Positions 32,898 to 46,834 of a stretch of DNA of 64,000 nucleotides are shown piece after piece; the stretch's first letter is position 1, and each line of letters starts with the position of its first letter. A program made the position numbers and the translations under genes. The notes under the pieces were generated by a model. It did not search any database and was not told the DNA's origin. It worked only from the letters and a program-made list of their open reading frames with translations. This DNA comes from Strongyloides papillosus (lineage: Eukaryota; Nematoda; Chromadorea; Rhabditida; Strongyloididae): contig SRSI01000028.1 of NCBI GenBank assembly GCA_005656395.1, positions 1,612,001-1,676,000 of the forward strand, in the 5' to 3' direction.

Positions 32898-33222
32898 TTA
32901 TTTCGAATAGTTACGTTTTTTTAATAAGCAACTTAATGGAGAAAATTCACATTCATCCCAACCATATCCACTCATTTGTAATGGTCTCTCTCTTTTATAG
33001 TGATTCTTAACAACAATGTATCGAGGATCCTCGTTGTAGTCAGGTTGGATTTCCCCAATTTTTACATGATTATCCTAAAAATATATTTATGTTATTTTTT
33101 TTTTCATACTTATTCTATATTTTAAAAATGAAACTTACATCCAGTGAGCGTCCATTAACACCATGGGTAACGAGAAGAATAATAGTAATAAAAAGAAAAA
33201 TATAGAATGAAAATTTATTCAT
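32898..33222 (-). CDS. Allatostatin-C/somatostatin-type neuropeptide precursor
   Basis: Two short exons, complement(32898-33074, 33139-33222), separated by a 64-bp intron, encode 86 residues. A signal peptide (KFSFYIFLFITIILLVTHG, residues 2-20) precedes a spacer. A Lys-Arg site at 55-56 then releases a peptide of about 23 residues ending before Lys-Lys-Arg at 80-82. The peptide contains the disulphide loop CEFSPLSC (Cys70 and Cys77), which keeps the C-x-F-x-P-x-S-C pattern of arthropod allatostatin C (CYFNPISC). No amidation Gly precedes the C-terminal dibasic site, as in allatostatin C. Such peptides signal through somatostatin-receptor-like GPCRs. Receptor and function here are inference; the precursor architecture is directly visible. 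Confidence 0.8.
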
Positions 33223-34939
33223 TGCTTGCTTGTGATTGACTTAAAAACTAGAAAATGTTTAAATGAAATAAACATATGAAAATATGGCACTTATATGGAT
33301 AAGGAAAAGAGCATTAATTAAAGGAAAATTTTTATTTTAAATGACGCTAATACAAATATATTTGTATATTTTAATAAAAGCAATTTAGTGAGAAGAATAT
33401 TGTTGATAGAAGTACAATGATCTATCATAATTCCCTTAAATGTTACTATTCTTAACACAATTAAAAATTTTTTTTCCATAAAAAAATCACAAAAGAAATA
33501 AAGATAAAAAAATTATAAGAAATTAAATTATTACAAAGTATTTGTTTTCTGTATTCTTATTAACAGGAATCTTATTTTGCTTTTTGATTTAATAAATAAA
33601 AAAAAGTTAGTAGGCTACACTCAAATAATAAAAAAATAAGCCTTTATGGAACTTCTAACAAAAGAGTACTGTAATTATATTGTTAAAATTAATGTGTGTA
33701 AAAAATATAATAATTTTTAATTATGCTTTCAAAAAAAAATAAAAATGAAATATTTTGTATTTTCAAATAAGACACCGGCAATATATACATTTAAAGTAAT
33801 AAAGAATGTTTTGTTATTTTTTTGTAGTAGAATATTTTAAAATGTATTGTTTTTATCGGGGTGGATGTAATCATGCTTAAAAGAATTTTTATCTTTACAG
33901 GTGACAAATTGTTGTGAATTCTAACACACTATCATTATTTAATCATTTATTTTACATTTATAATCATTTGTAAGTAGTTATTTTTGCAATATCAACTTTG
34001 ATATTCAAAGTCAAATATAGTAAAAACAAATAAAAGTTTTTAATTCATTTTTCTAAAATTACTCTATCATTTAACGTCATTGTTATTAACTAGTAAGGAG
34101 ATAAAAATATTTTTTAAAAATATTTAAAAGAAGTGAATAATTAAATGGTAGAGGTTAAAGATATTTATTTATATAGGAGAGATTTTGTTGATGAATGAAA
34201 TATTTTTTTGTATATTTTATTTTCTTCAAATAGAGTGCACATAAATTAAAATATATATTTAAATTTATGATATACTACAATTTATCATATAAAATAAAAA
34301 TTTCGTGACTGGTAAGTTGTAAATACATATTGTAATTTAACCCTTAAAATGAAAATATTATTTTATTTAGATATAAATGGTACATAAATATATAAAGACT
34401 AAAAATATCTTGTAAATTTTAAATGCAATAAAAAAATTATCATTCTTTGAAAGTAGATTTTTCTAATCATCAAAAAAGAATTATTATACAATGTGATCCT
34501 TTATAATGTTCCCGAATAACATTTTTTGAGTGGAATCATTTTTATAAAAAATGACGTAATAGTTGTAGATGGTTATTAATTTTTTACATAATGAAGCTGA
34601 TTTTTATTTGAGTAAGTATAAGATAATTATAATAGTTGTCTTTTACATTTCTTTCCCTGCAAAGTTATAAGATCGTTTTTCATCATTTCATTAGCGAAGG
34701 ATTTTTTTTTATTTTTTTTTTTCTGGAATAACTGGAATGAAGGATAAATGTACTTTTTTTCATTGATATTACAGATCTTGGAATCTATATTTATATATAT
34801 ATTTTTATACTGTATATATGTGAGTTTAATTAATAATTAATAGTAAGCGGCGAAATAAGTTGTTTTTGCTTTTGTTAAGACATCATCCAAATAAAATAAT
34901 AAATGTTTCAAAAAAGTATATTTCTCATTGCAAAAATAA
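33223..34939. other. Intergenic spacer upstream of the neuropeptide gene
   Basis: AT-rich, between two minus-strand genes; it should contain the neuropeptide promoter and the neprilysin 3' region. No gene or motif is supported. Confidence 0.35.
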
Positions 34940-37900
34940 TTACCAAACACGGCACTTTTCGACTGGATTCATGAGACTTCCCGGAGGGCAATTAAAAGCT
35001 TTAGCAAAATCGTATGAATTAGAGAGAGGTCCTTTTACTCTTATAGGACCTGGAGAGTGCTCTGACGTACGTAATTTTCTAATAGCCTCTTTGTCATTCA
35101 TTGCTCCGCACCATATCTAAATAAATAAGTAATGAAAAAAAGTAATGATTAATTTTAAATAGAGAATATAGTCGCTTAACTTACTTGAGCATAATTAAGG
35201 AAAAACAGTTGGTCGTGAGTAAGATTAACTCCTGGTAGTCGTTGAGGAGGTGCATGCTTACTTTCATATCTTTTATATGCTCTGTAAGCTTGTTTTAATC
35301 CACCATTATCGGCAATATTTTCACCTTTAGTACTTCTTCCATTAATCCTCATTGAAATTTGGTCCAGAACATAGTTAGAATACTGTTCCTCAATACATTG
35401 AGCTTTCTCTTCGAATCTTTTAATTGTTGTATTATCCCACCATTGTCTAATATTTCCAACACTATCATAAAGGCGTCCTCTATCGTCAAAACCATGTGTA
35501 ATTTCATGTCCAATAACAACACCAATACCACCGAAATTCATGGAACTTGGAAAATGTTTATCATAAAAAACAGGTTGTAGTATACCAGCTGGGAAGATAA
35601 TTTCATTAGTATTAGGTGAATAAAAAGCGTTAACTAATGCAGCGCCAGCAACCCATCTTTCTCTATCAACAGGCAATTTGATTCTCTCCAGAGCGTCATG
35701 TTGATACATCTCATAAAATTGGAATTTGGTACGATAATAATCACCAGGGAAAACTTTATAATGCTCATATTCTTTATCAACTGCTTTAGTATCATTAAGA
35801 TAATCAGGATAACCAATTTTTTGACTCATACTTCTGACTTTAATCTTTGCAAAATCTTTTGTCTCCTCTGATAACCAATCTTCACTTTCTAGAAGTTCAA
35901 CAAATGATTCCATAATTAGACTAATCATCTCTTCAACTTGCTTTTTAGCTTCATGATCAAAATGATTTCTAATATAAACACTTGAAGTTGCCATTGGTAG
36001 AAGCATATTTATTCTTGATATACATCCATGCCATCGAAGTTTGGGAACTTGCATAAGATTAAGTGTTTGATAAAATTTAAATATTGTAAAGGCAAATGGA
36101 TCTGGTAGATCACGTACCATTGCTTTATAAAACCAACACCAATTCAAGTAATTAACAATTGTTCTATAAAAAAATATAAATTTATAATAATATTTAAGTA
36201 TATACTAAACCTTTTATCAAATTTTGGTAAGAGATCATTTAATTTGTAAACGAAATCAATTCCATATATAACAATTTGTGTACTATCATCGAAGGTAATC
36301 TTATTACCGTTTTTATCGGGAATTTTTTCAAATAATGTATCAAAAAATAATATCCAATCAAAGTTGGGTAATTTTCTTTTCATCTCCCCAAGTGTTATTT
36401 TATTATACATATCAGCAATATCATGTCGTTGTTCCTCAGTAGCGGTAACCTAAAATGAAAAAAGAGATAAAAGTTTGTCTAATAGACATATACATTTTCG
36501 TTGTATGAAGTATCGCTCACATTTGCTAATTGAGTTTCAAAAGCAAGTATCTCTCTGGCACTTTGATTAACTGCATCATTATTAGCATCTAGTAATAAGA
36601 GAACATCAGTAATCAATGTCATATATGCTTGTCTCTCATCTTCAGCCTCGTCCATTATGTAAAAATCTCTAGCAAATAGATTTAATGCTGGTTGATCAAG
36701 TAGAATAATGTGTTTTTCTGAATTTTTATCATCGGGTTGGACGGAAGCTTTAAATAAACTATCCGCTTTGAATTGCGACACCATTTTACCATATAAATGT
36801 TCTATCTTAATACCACTGACATCAACCTCTGGAGTTAAAGCTGGCCATCCACCAAAACTATCAATTACTTCATTAAAAACATTCCTCCAAGTACTCATTA
36901 TTTGACCTGAAGATAATTAAATATTTAAATATAATATTATACTTACTTGAATTTAAGCACAAATTATAAAATACTTTAGCTTTCTTAACAGCTTCACCAT
37001 CTAATCCTTCAATAACTCTTTCCTCCAATAATTCTTTTAACGCTAACTCAAGATCGTGTCCAAGATTTTCAAAATTTGATACTGATGGTGCATCATCTGG
37101 TATTGGGTTATTTTTCATCCAATTACCACAAGCATATGCATAAAAATCTTCACAAGGATTTGCTGAGGCATTCATTGATGACAAAATAACAGATGCTATA
37201 ATTTATTAAATTATTTTTATAACATATCTATTTTGTTTAAAATTAAAAAAAATTTTCCTTAATTTGTTTTTCACTCAAAACTCTGATTCATTTTAAGTAA
37301 ATTTATTTTTTTAAACCTTATTTACTTATAACTATACACTCTAATATCCAATCTTATCTCCCACCCTAAGATTCTCCACATAATAAAAAATTTTTCTCTA
37401 TTATTAAATAGCTTTTTAGTCTATTTAATATATATATATAACTTTATTGGAATAAGTAATTTTTTCAAAAAAAATACTGGATGATTCATTACATGATTGT
37501 TTAAATAGTATTAAATTTTTAATGGCGTGCAAATAAAGGATTAAAAATGTTTTTTTCATCTAAGAAGATTAAATAAATCAGCATAATTTAGAAAAATTAC
37601 ACTCTTATCTTTAAATCTCCTGTGGATTTTGAAATATTCTTCTACTTTTAATATTAAAAAATTATGTAATGAATATTTGTATATTGATTATTAATTACGT
37701 ATATAAAAAGATAAGATATTTAAGTTAGGGAGTGAATAATTCTTAAGAAAATGCGTATTTCTTAATCTTAAAAAAACATACCGGTTCGAATGCAACCTGA
37801 TGACAAACAGACATCTGGGGTAGACTTAAAAAAAAGTATCCCAATTGTAGCAAACATTATACCAGAGAGGATAATAAAAATTATTAATAAACATAATAAA

Positions 37901-37986
37901 AGTTTATTTATCCGACCATTTCTTTTTTTCTCGGTAGCACCTTCTTTAGGTAAGACTTCTGTTCCAGCCTCTGTATTATTAACCAT
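34940..37986 (-). CDS. Neprilysin-family (M13) zinc metallopeptidase
   Basis: Six exons, complement(34940-35116, 35185-36163, 36211-36449, 36494-36906, 36947-37195, 37782-37986), encode 753 residues, the usual size. It is a type II membrane protein: cytoplasmic tail, one span at about 28-53, then the ectodomain starting with the conserved ANPCEDFYAYACGNW. Catalytic elements are intact: NAFYSP, HEITH zinc site at about residue 585, GENIADNGG near 648 supplying the third zinc ligand, and the C-terminal CRVW. Neprilysins cleave small extracellular peptides, including neuropeptides. C. elegans has a large nep family and I cannot assign a specific member. The neuropeptide gene 1.7 kb downstream is a neighbour, not evidence of a substrate. 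Confidence 0.92.
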
Positions 37987-38084
37987 CTTTTATACAACAA
38001 AAATATATATATATAAATTTTTATTTTTTTTCTTTTTTTTAAAACAAAATTAGCAACACTTTTGTTGATCAAATAGATCACTTT

Positions 38085-38160
38085 TAAAAAATGGTACGTC
38101 GCGACGACGATAACGGTTTTGACGCCGTCTTTTTATACAGTATAAAATGTGTATGGTAAT
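38085..38160 (-). promoter_or_regulatory. CpG-rich block and TATA-like element upstream of neprilysin
   Basis: About 100-170 bp before the start codon. It contains the palindromic gtcgcgac with further CG dinucleotides (gacgacg, aacgg, gacgccgtc) and, beside it, a TATA-like stretch (tttttatacagtataaaat). CG-rich DNA is rare in this window, so a bound promoter element is likely; its factor is unknown. Confidence 0.4.
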
Positions 38161-40278
38161 ATACTACACTTTAAAATATTATTTTTTATCACTTCTTCTT
38201 TCCTTTTCTTTTTCTATCTTCCAATTCTTGAATGAAGAAATTTGCAATAAAAAAAATACTTGAAGATAGTGTTTTGAATAAATTTGATAAAAGTTAACCT
38301 TTTACTAAAAACAACAAGGTTATAAATAATAAAATGTTAAAAATAAATTAAAATAAGAGGTTAAAATAATTTTGTCAAAGAATATATATATATATCAATT
38401 GATATGTAATTATTATATTAGTTGAAGACAATTGTTTTGTTATTTAAAATGATAAAATAAAGAGTATTAGTAAGTGATGATAAATCAAATATTTAATAGA
38501 TTTAAGAGTACTTTATTAAGATTGCCGGCATTATATATATATATAAGATCAAATATTTTAGGATAGAAAAATATAATATAGATTTGTCATTAAAAGTTAT
38601 AAAGAGGAAACAATTGTTTTAATGTCATTAAGAGGAACAAATAAAACTAATGTCTTTAGGTGATACAATTATACAAGAAACATGAGATCAATTATAACAA
38701 ACTTAAGAACATCTTTTACACACATTGAGGTGGTAAGGAGCGGTTAAAGAGAAGACAAATGATCTTAAAAGAAGGAATCCTTATAATTTAACTTTTTGAT
38801 AACGTCATTTGTCATTATATCACTCAAGCTCATTATATTACAACAATAACATTTATACCAGGATCGAAGATAAAAGTATTATTATTAAGATAAACTTATA
38901 TAATAGTCAAAAAGTATGGTATTTCGGAGAGAACAACTGGAAGGAAAAGGGTTAGATATTCTAAAAAAATATAAAGGATAAAATGCCCAAGAGATAGGAA
39001 ATTTATTAAAATGTATCTATAAAATTTTTTAGTAATATATTTTAAAAGTAACTTTAACATGTTTAAACTTCCTTAATATATAGATGTATATAACATCAAA
39101 AATAAAAGTCCTGATGGGTTGTTTTTTTAAACAACTTATATTACCATAATGCCAATTTACATTAAGCTTACATTTTGTTATTATCAGTTACTACAACTTT
39201 CTAAATAACAGTGTTTATTTGATTGTTCAGGAAGTAAAGCTATAATAAGCTTTGACTTTAATTAAAAATTATGTTTATTGGAAGTTTAAAAAGATTCATC
39301 ATTATTATTATATGGTAAATGGTTTTAAGTAGGGTAACATTTAATAAACAAATCAAGATATGTCACATTGTATATTTAGATATGTTGGTTAAAAAAATAT
39401 TTTTTATCAACATTTTAAGTAATGGTAATTTAAGTTAATTCTTTTCTTAAAAATCACTAAAAACAATGGGAAAAAAATTTTTGTTTAAGGGATAAGAAAT
39501 AATATATATAAAAAGAAGTAAAGTTTTGTTTGGTTAATTTATAAATAATAATATTATAAGAAAAAGGAATTAATCAGAACAAATGAGTTGATTAAAAAAT
39601 ATAAACTATCGTCTAGAAAAAAGGAATAATAATGCCATATTTGGGGAGCCTTTAAAATATTGCTAAATTTTATTATCCCATAATTAATAGAATAGCCTGT
39701 TTATTAGTTTAAATATTTGTTATCTCAATTTAATTATGATAAAGAGAATAATAGTAAAATTTACAAATAATGCTTCTCCTATTAACCAATCTCATCAACT
39801 TTCTTTTTATTATATATGTATAAATTTTTACTCCCTTAAAATAAAATACACCAAATTGAACTCCAAAATCAGAAGGAATAGACTTATATATAATTTTTTT
39901 AAATATTCACTCTTATAACTTAAAATGAAAAGTGTATTTGAATAAAAAATTTTTAGTATTAATCAAAAATACTGTATCAAATGGCTATTTGTAATAACGG
40001 TATCTCATGAATTTTAAATAAATTACCACACAAAAGGAATACACTTCTCTTTGGCCTTTGTCATTATAAAAATAGAGTTTAAGATTAATTAGGAAAGCCA
40101 AAATAGATTCTCTCAATCTGGGAGACTTCCATTTAACAAGATATATACATAAATATATATCTATAAATATATGCCATTGTGTTTAAAAATTGCATGACTA
40201 TATAATCAATTGTCAAAAAGCTTTAAATGTATTTTTCTACCAAAAGAAGGAGAAATGATAAAAATTATATATATCTAC

Positions 40279-40302
40279 ACAAATATATATATATATATTT
40301 GT
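40279..40302. repeat. Perfect 24-bp AT palindrome
   Basis: A self-complementary stretch of ACAAAT, then TA repeats, then ATTTGT. It could extrude as a cruciform or simply be a microsatellite; such sequences are expected in DNA of this composition. Confidence 0.5.
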
Positions 40303-42410
40303 ATAAGGAAAGATCTCTACTTGATAAAAAAATAAAAAATGATCATTATTATTGGAACGATTGTCAAATTTCATAAATAAAATATAAATAAACATCTAAT
40401 TTCTTTTTAGCAAAACGAATACATAATAATTAAAAATAAAATAGTATAATAAATTAATATTTATTATTCATTGACAGATAAAAAAAAATAATCCGACATT
40501 TATTATTAAAAATCTGAGACATAAAGTAACTCTCTCTTCTATCACATTAACTCAAATAGACATTAATAATAAAGTGATTAAAATTTTTCCCTTAAAATAC
40601 TTATCTCTTTTTCCTATAAATCAAATTATACATCTTTCATATGGAATATCTTGTGTACTATAAGACAATACCAAATAATTTTCTCAACATCACTTAAACA
40701 TCTCCCTCTCATTAATGTTGTTTTTTAGAGAAATTTATAAAAAAAAACAATAAAGAGGGAGATAAAAATAGATTTAGATAAGTATTAATAATTTAAAAAT
40801 ACCATAATCCAAAATAATTAAAAAAAGCATATAATTAAAATATAAAAGTGTAAAAAAAACATATACATAAAACTTTGAATAAATAATAGAGTTTGAGCAG
40901 AGATAAAAAGAGCATATAAGATATTTTTGATTAATAAATCATTTCTAATAATAAAAATGTTGTTTGTTGAATATTAAAAATAATAATTAAACTCCTAAGA
41001 AAGGTTGTTCAAAAATACTATTAAAGTAAAATTTATTATTTACAAGTATATTTGTAATTTTATAAATACATCGTAAAAGTATATGAATAAAGATATGTGA
41101 TTTTTTTAGTTAGAATACTTATTATAAGCAAAAACAAAAATGCAATTTTTCCTTTGTAGTCTTTTAATTACTCAACCCAAAAGCTATATTCTTTTTTCTA
41201 TTAATTGAACATTCTTTATTGTCATAAACAAATTTTGAATACTATTTTTTTCTATTTTTAATGAGGGTATGTATTTTTTGTTTAAAAAATAAAAAAATAG
41301 TTGTTTATATGTATATAATAAATTTATTCTATAATAAAATGAGTTTACTTTATTTACGAATTTGAAATGATGAAAAAATTTAAGAAGACTGGAACAATTA
41401 TGATCTAATGGAGTCATAAAATTTTTTTTATTAAAAAAAGTTTGACGGAGTACAAAAAATATTGATATATTAGATTGTTAAAAAATTAAGTATCAATTTT
41501 AAATAATAAATATTTTAAAATGTGGAGTAAATTCAAAATGAATATTGTTATTTAAAATATGAGGCATTTTATATATAAAAATTGTTATCAATGTATAAAG
41601 AGCCTGTTGATTCCATTTTAAAATAAGCCACAGTTTATAGATTCCAAAAACTCTAAAAATAGCTTGTTATAAGTTGCCTATATTAGTTGAAGTTTTTATT
41701 GCTCTACTTTCACTCAATTATTGTGTAAATTTTCTGCAACCATTTTACAGAATCCACTTTTTATTCAGTTAAATAGATCTGCCCAGTAAATTGGTCAATA
41801 ACATTTTACTCAGTATGTGAAGAAGGAATTTTTATATGTTTTAAACATTGTCCGGGAGTAATTCATGAGATATGTAGAAACCAATCATTGTTTAGTAACA
41901 ATAACTAAAAATGAGTCATTTACAATTAGTATATTTTTTTTCAATTCACATCTCAAATATATTTGATAATCTTCTTTTTTTATTACTTATACCACTATTT
42001 TGAGACAATTTGTTCTATTTCTGTATATCCCTTTCTTTATGTACCTTAAAGGTAAATAAGAATTGATTTTCTGCCAATTTTATTTTGCAATACATTAATT
42101 TTTAATTAAACTTATAATAAAACTACTTAGCAATCACTTTTAAAGATACTTTATTATTTACAATGATAAAAATTTTTAAATGAAAGATAATGAAAAATAT
42201 ATTGGTGGTAAAAATAGATTTCATTCTGCTCTAAAAAGTGATATACCTTGTAATGATAAATATACATATAAGTAAACTACAAATATTTTATATATATGTT
42301 ACAAAAACTAATATTTATTTCTGGACAATATAAAATATTTCGAATAAATATTAAATGATAAGTTTTTTTTTATTATAAAAAAAACACTTTAAATTTTTAT
42401 CATTGTTTGA

Positions 42411-44927
42411 TCAAATTGTTTGAAGTTTATCTTCTTTTGATAATAAGCTATCTTTTACTTCATCATGTCCCACTACATCTCCCTTTTTTTTATCCCTCCT
42501 GTCAAAAAGTAGTTTATCTAAATATGTTACAGGAAATTCAAATGCACATGCAATAAAGAATGCCACAAAATAGGAGGCTGTTGCTGCAACAGAAAATAAT
42601 GTTAGCATTTGAAATGTTGATGTAAAATGGAAAGGATGTGGTCGACTGAAGTTATAAAGTTGAAGGATAATCGGATGCATTAAGTATGTACAAAAAGTTA
42701 ATTTACTTAAAGGAACAAATGCTTTCCATCCTAATATTTTTTTAACTATCCCACCATTTCCTGTTGAACAGGCAAATATAACCCATCCTAAGCTTAAAGA
42801 AAACATTGGTCCACCAAATAACGTATAAAATATTAAATGAAACTTTGTGATTTCGCCTGTTGAGGAATATGGATACATACCAAATACTGAATAAAAACCC
42901 ATACATGTTGATAAACACCAACATAGGTAAATTTTCCATTTCTGTGTTTCCAATTTTAATTTATATTTATAAAGATAATATCCTACCACTAGACCAACCA
43001 TATATGGTCCACATCTTGCATATGGTTTAATATAAACATTTGTCCAGAATTCATCAATCAATCCAACAATTTGAAGCTTTGTTGTCAAAATAGGTCCTGG
43101 TGGATATCCTTTGATGAGTGTTATAATTAATCTACAAATTGAAGAGACAATAATTGTCCCAATACACCCAATGATTCCTAATTTTTCATTGTAATTTATC
43201 AGTAACATATAAAGTGGTGAGATAGCATATAATTGAAAGTCATTGGCTAAATACCATGACCATCCCATGCATTGTTCAACATCTTGTAGCAAAAAATTGT
43301 TCATATAAATTAAATTTGTCCACCACGATTTACGACAATAATTTAACTCTATTGGTCTCCAAAATGGACCATTAGAAAGGTGAGTAAGAACAGTTGTATT
43401 TAATATCATTACAACAACATACACCGGTGTTAATCTTATATACCTTCGAAGGTAAAAAACAACCCAAAATGTAAAACTTTTAACATTAATTGTATGTTTA
43501 CTGATAACATTCCCATCTTTATCTAATTTTGGTGGCATTGTTTTTTTAAAAAAGAGATATGATGTAAGCATACCAGAGAGGAGGAAAAATGAATCAACAG
43601 CTAATGGTGCTTGAATAACTATTTGATTATGAAATATTTTAGGGAAATTTTTTAATGTTTGCAAGACATTATCAGCAGTTAATGATGTACAGATGTACCA
43701 ATATGTATGTCCAAGTATAATCCACATCATTGATAGAACCCTGGCACCATGAAGACAATCAATTTGATCTGTTAACTTATTCTTTGCTAATACATACTTT
43801 CCATTACTATAAATTGAGAATGCTAATAGGAGATGTATAAACCAACTATCGATTTGTGGTGTTCCATAAATACTAATTGATGGTTGATGAACATAAATAT
43901 CATAAAATGTCCCAAATATTATTGTTGCTAGTATAGCTGTTAAAAAATAAACAACAAACATCGATGTTCTATCAGATGTAATGTTATTTTCAGCTTTTTC
44001 ACTAGAACATGCCACATTAACATTACAAATTAATTTTGAACCTGATAATCCTTCAATTTTTTTATAAAAAAATTGTAATATTGATTTTACATCATACTCT
44101 GTACAGGTATCTGGGACACAAATACCAAAATTAAGTAGTGGGAGCATTGTAAAACATTCATTATCCCAATCTGACCATTCAGGAGGCTTCGTTATATTTT
44201 TAACCTTAGCACATGATTCTGTTGGATCTGGCTGAGTTGTAGATGCCATCTGAGAGAGAGGATTATTTCTATTGTATGGTTGAAATTGTAATTTACAATA
44301 TTGTCCCTTCCATTTTTGATTAATATTTTTAGTGACATCAATTTTTCTACATGTATGCCATGATCCTATCCATAGGTTGTTACCAGACATAACCGCCGAA
44401 GGTACTTTACCCATTGCATCAACAACTGTAATGAAAAAGTTTTTAATAATCATTTAGCAAAAAAAAGTAAACATACCGTCAAAAATCCACTCATATTCAT
44501 CGAAATATTTCGAAACATTTGCTTTGCAAATACAATCATTACATGATTTTTTTTCATTCACCATACGAGCGTATTGTGTTGTAATATAACCATAGTAGAA
44601 AATATCTGCAACACAATTAGGTGAAATATCTAAATTTTTAATCGGTTGAAGAAGATCAAGTATCTTTAACATTGAACTTCCATCACCATCTTTAGCGCTC
44701 TCTGTTGCATTTAAAAAACCAGCAATAATATCTTTAAAGATATCTAATTCAAGTGATAAGATTGTATTTGAATCTCTAAACATATTATATAGAATATTTC
44801 CCTCAACCTCCTCATCCTCTATACCCTCTTCCCATTCATGATTATTAAATTCAATTCTTCTCCCAAAACTAGACGATGATAGTAAAATTAAGTATAAAAA
44901 AATATGAAGAGAGGTGATAAGTTTCAT
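42411..44927 (-). CDS. NRF-6-like membrane acyltransferase (NRF + acyltransferase 3)
   Basis: Two exons, complement(42411-44425, 44477-44927), encode 821 residues; the intron is 51 bp. The start is the ATG opening MKLITSLHIFLYLILL, a signal peptide; a GTG four codons upstream is not credible. The N-terminal part is an NRF domain with cysteines (PNCVADIFYYG, KKSCNDCICK, LWIGSWHTCRKID, TCTEYDVKSIL). A polytopic acyltransferase-3 domain follows, with the expected LHGARVLSMMWIILGHTYWY containing the conserved His, and further spans up to a charged C-terminal tail. C. elegans NRF-6/NDG-4 relatives affect lipid transport from gut and drug sensitivity. The substrate is not deducible. The family has many paralogues, so no symbol is given. 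Confidence 0.9.
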
Positions 44928-46834
44928 ATTAATGTACACTGAATATATTTTTTAATAAAGTGTGAATAGTGGAAGAAATATGAAAAATGTAACATTAAGC
45001 CATGTAATGTGGTATCTCTTGATTGACAGGTGATGGGTAAAAAAATAAAAAATGATCTACGTTTAGAAATTAATAAAGTTTAACTGAAAATATATCTATA
45101 ATCTTACAATCTAAAACCTATTAATTTAAATATTTTTCTAAACCATTCCATTAAATATACATATATACATGTATTATAAAGTTTTATTATCAATAAAACA
45201 CATTCATATACATATAATTACGGGAAGAAATCAAAAAGTCTTGATTAAAAATGTTAAAGTTTTGTAAATATCATTAATAAGATAAGTAAAACTCCTTTAT
45301 ATAATGTATTATACAAAATACCTTTTACCGTTATTTTAGAAAATTTAATTTTTCATTAGGAAATGATAAAAAACATTCTTTAGTATAAATTATTTTAGTT
45401 AAAAAGATGGTACATTAATTTGGTTTGTAATTATGTCTTAGAAGAAATTAATAGTTAATTATGAATCATATTCAATGAAGGATGAATTGATAGGTTGTAA
45501 TTGAAAAAGGTAAATTAAAAACAAAAGATAAGCAAATTTGATAAATATCTTTAGAACATAAAAATAATATTTGTATTTTATTTACTATTATTTTTTCAAA
45601 ATAATTTTGTTACCTTATCTATGTAGGTAAGAGAAAAAATACTGTAGGTAGTTATTTTTAATTCTAATAAAAAAGCAATTAAAAAAATAAGAACTTCATT
45701 ATATGGGTATAAAATTATGTCTACTCCTGCAGCAAATAATTCTTATTTATGAATAAAAATTTTACAACTATATAGTAAAATTTTTTGATATTATAAGACA
45801 AATAAGTGTGTTTATTTATTTTTTTGAAGAATGATTAATGTAATAACATCAAAATACGAAAAGTTTAATGATTAAGAATAGATGTGTTGAAGAAGTGAAT
45901 AGGCAAAAAAAAGAAAATTATACACAAGAGACTTTTCTACACCTTCATCAGTCAACTGTCCTTGTACAAAGTTTTATCAATAGGAAATTTCTTAAGGTTC
46001 ACTGGATAAAGATAATCATATTTAAAATACAAAAAAAAAACTTAATTAATTTTATACACATTTGTACACGAAGGTTTCAAATGGTACATTTGGTTTGGAA
46101 AGCCACTTTAAATAAAAAGGAAACTATTAACTTTAAAAACATAAAAAGTATTTAAAATCATAAAGATGCAGTACCTTTTTGATTACTAAATATAGTGATA
46201 GATAATCACATATATGTAGAAGTCTTTAGTATATTTATTAAATCAAATTATTATAGTGCCTTATCAATTTATATATATATATACTTAAACTTTTACATAT
46301 CATAATTAAAAGTACTCTTAAATATAATTGCACACATCTTTCTACTTTTTTTTTAGATTTATTTTTTTATCTTCTTATGTAGATATTTATCATTAAGTAA
46401 ATACCCTTGATATGAAGGTAAAAAAAATAATATTATATTATCAAAAAATTGATACTTCTTAATGATAATTATTGTCATGGTACCCTGTCATTCCTACTAT
46501 TACAACTTTTGTATATTATTATTTTTTATGTTACTTTTTACTTCGTCTAGTCCACTCTCCTTTCTCTTTAAACATTCCTCTTAACAATTAATCATTTTGA
46601 TTTTATGATAATAAAAAGTTTTGCACTTTTCTAACTACTTTAATCATTTAAATATGATAGTAATAAATAATATTAATTAGTAAAAATTTTAAGTTCATTG
46701 TTATATTTGTACATTTAATGATTAAAATATACAAGTTTTACTGGAGAACATTATAAAGCATTTTACAATAAGATAAAAAACTACGTAAAATATTAGTAAG
46801 TTACTTAATGGAAAAAAGGGTTAATTGAATTTGT

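Larger units (their letters stand above)
37987..42410. other. 4.4 kb intergenic spacer
   Basis: Contains the neprilysin promoter (next entry) and several AT microsatellites, including a perfect 24-bp palindrome at 40279-40302 and TA runs near 38385 and 38535. Positions about 41580-41760 share gattccattttaaaataa with copy 4 of the dispersed element at 14712. No gene is supported. Confidence 0.4.

Noticed and set aside
34860..35120. 86-codon plus-strand frame
   Set aside because: Antisense of the last neprilysin exon, which carries the family C-terminus ending CRVW.
45868..46155. 95-codon plus-strand frame
   Set aside because: No signal peptide, domain or neighbouring exon; the composition (Lys, Ile, Asn, Phe) is that of translated AT-rich DNA.
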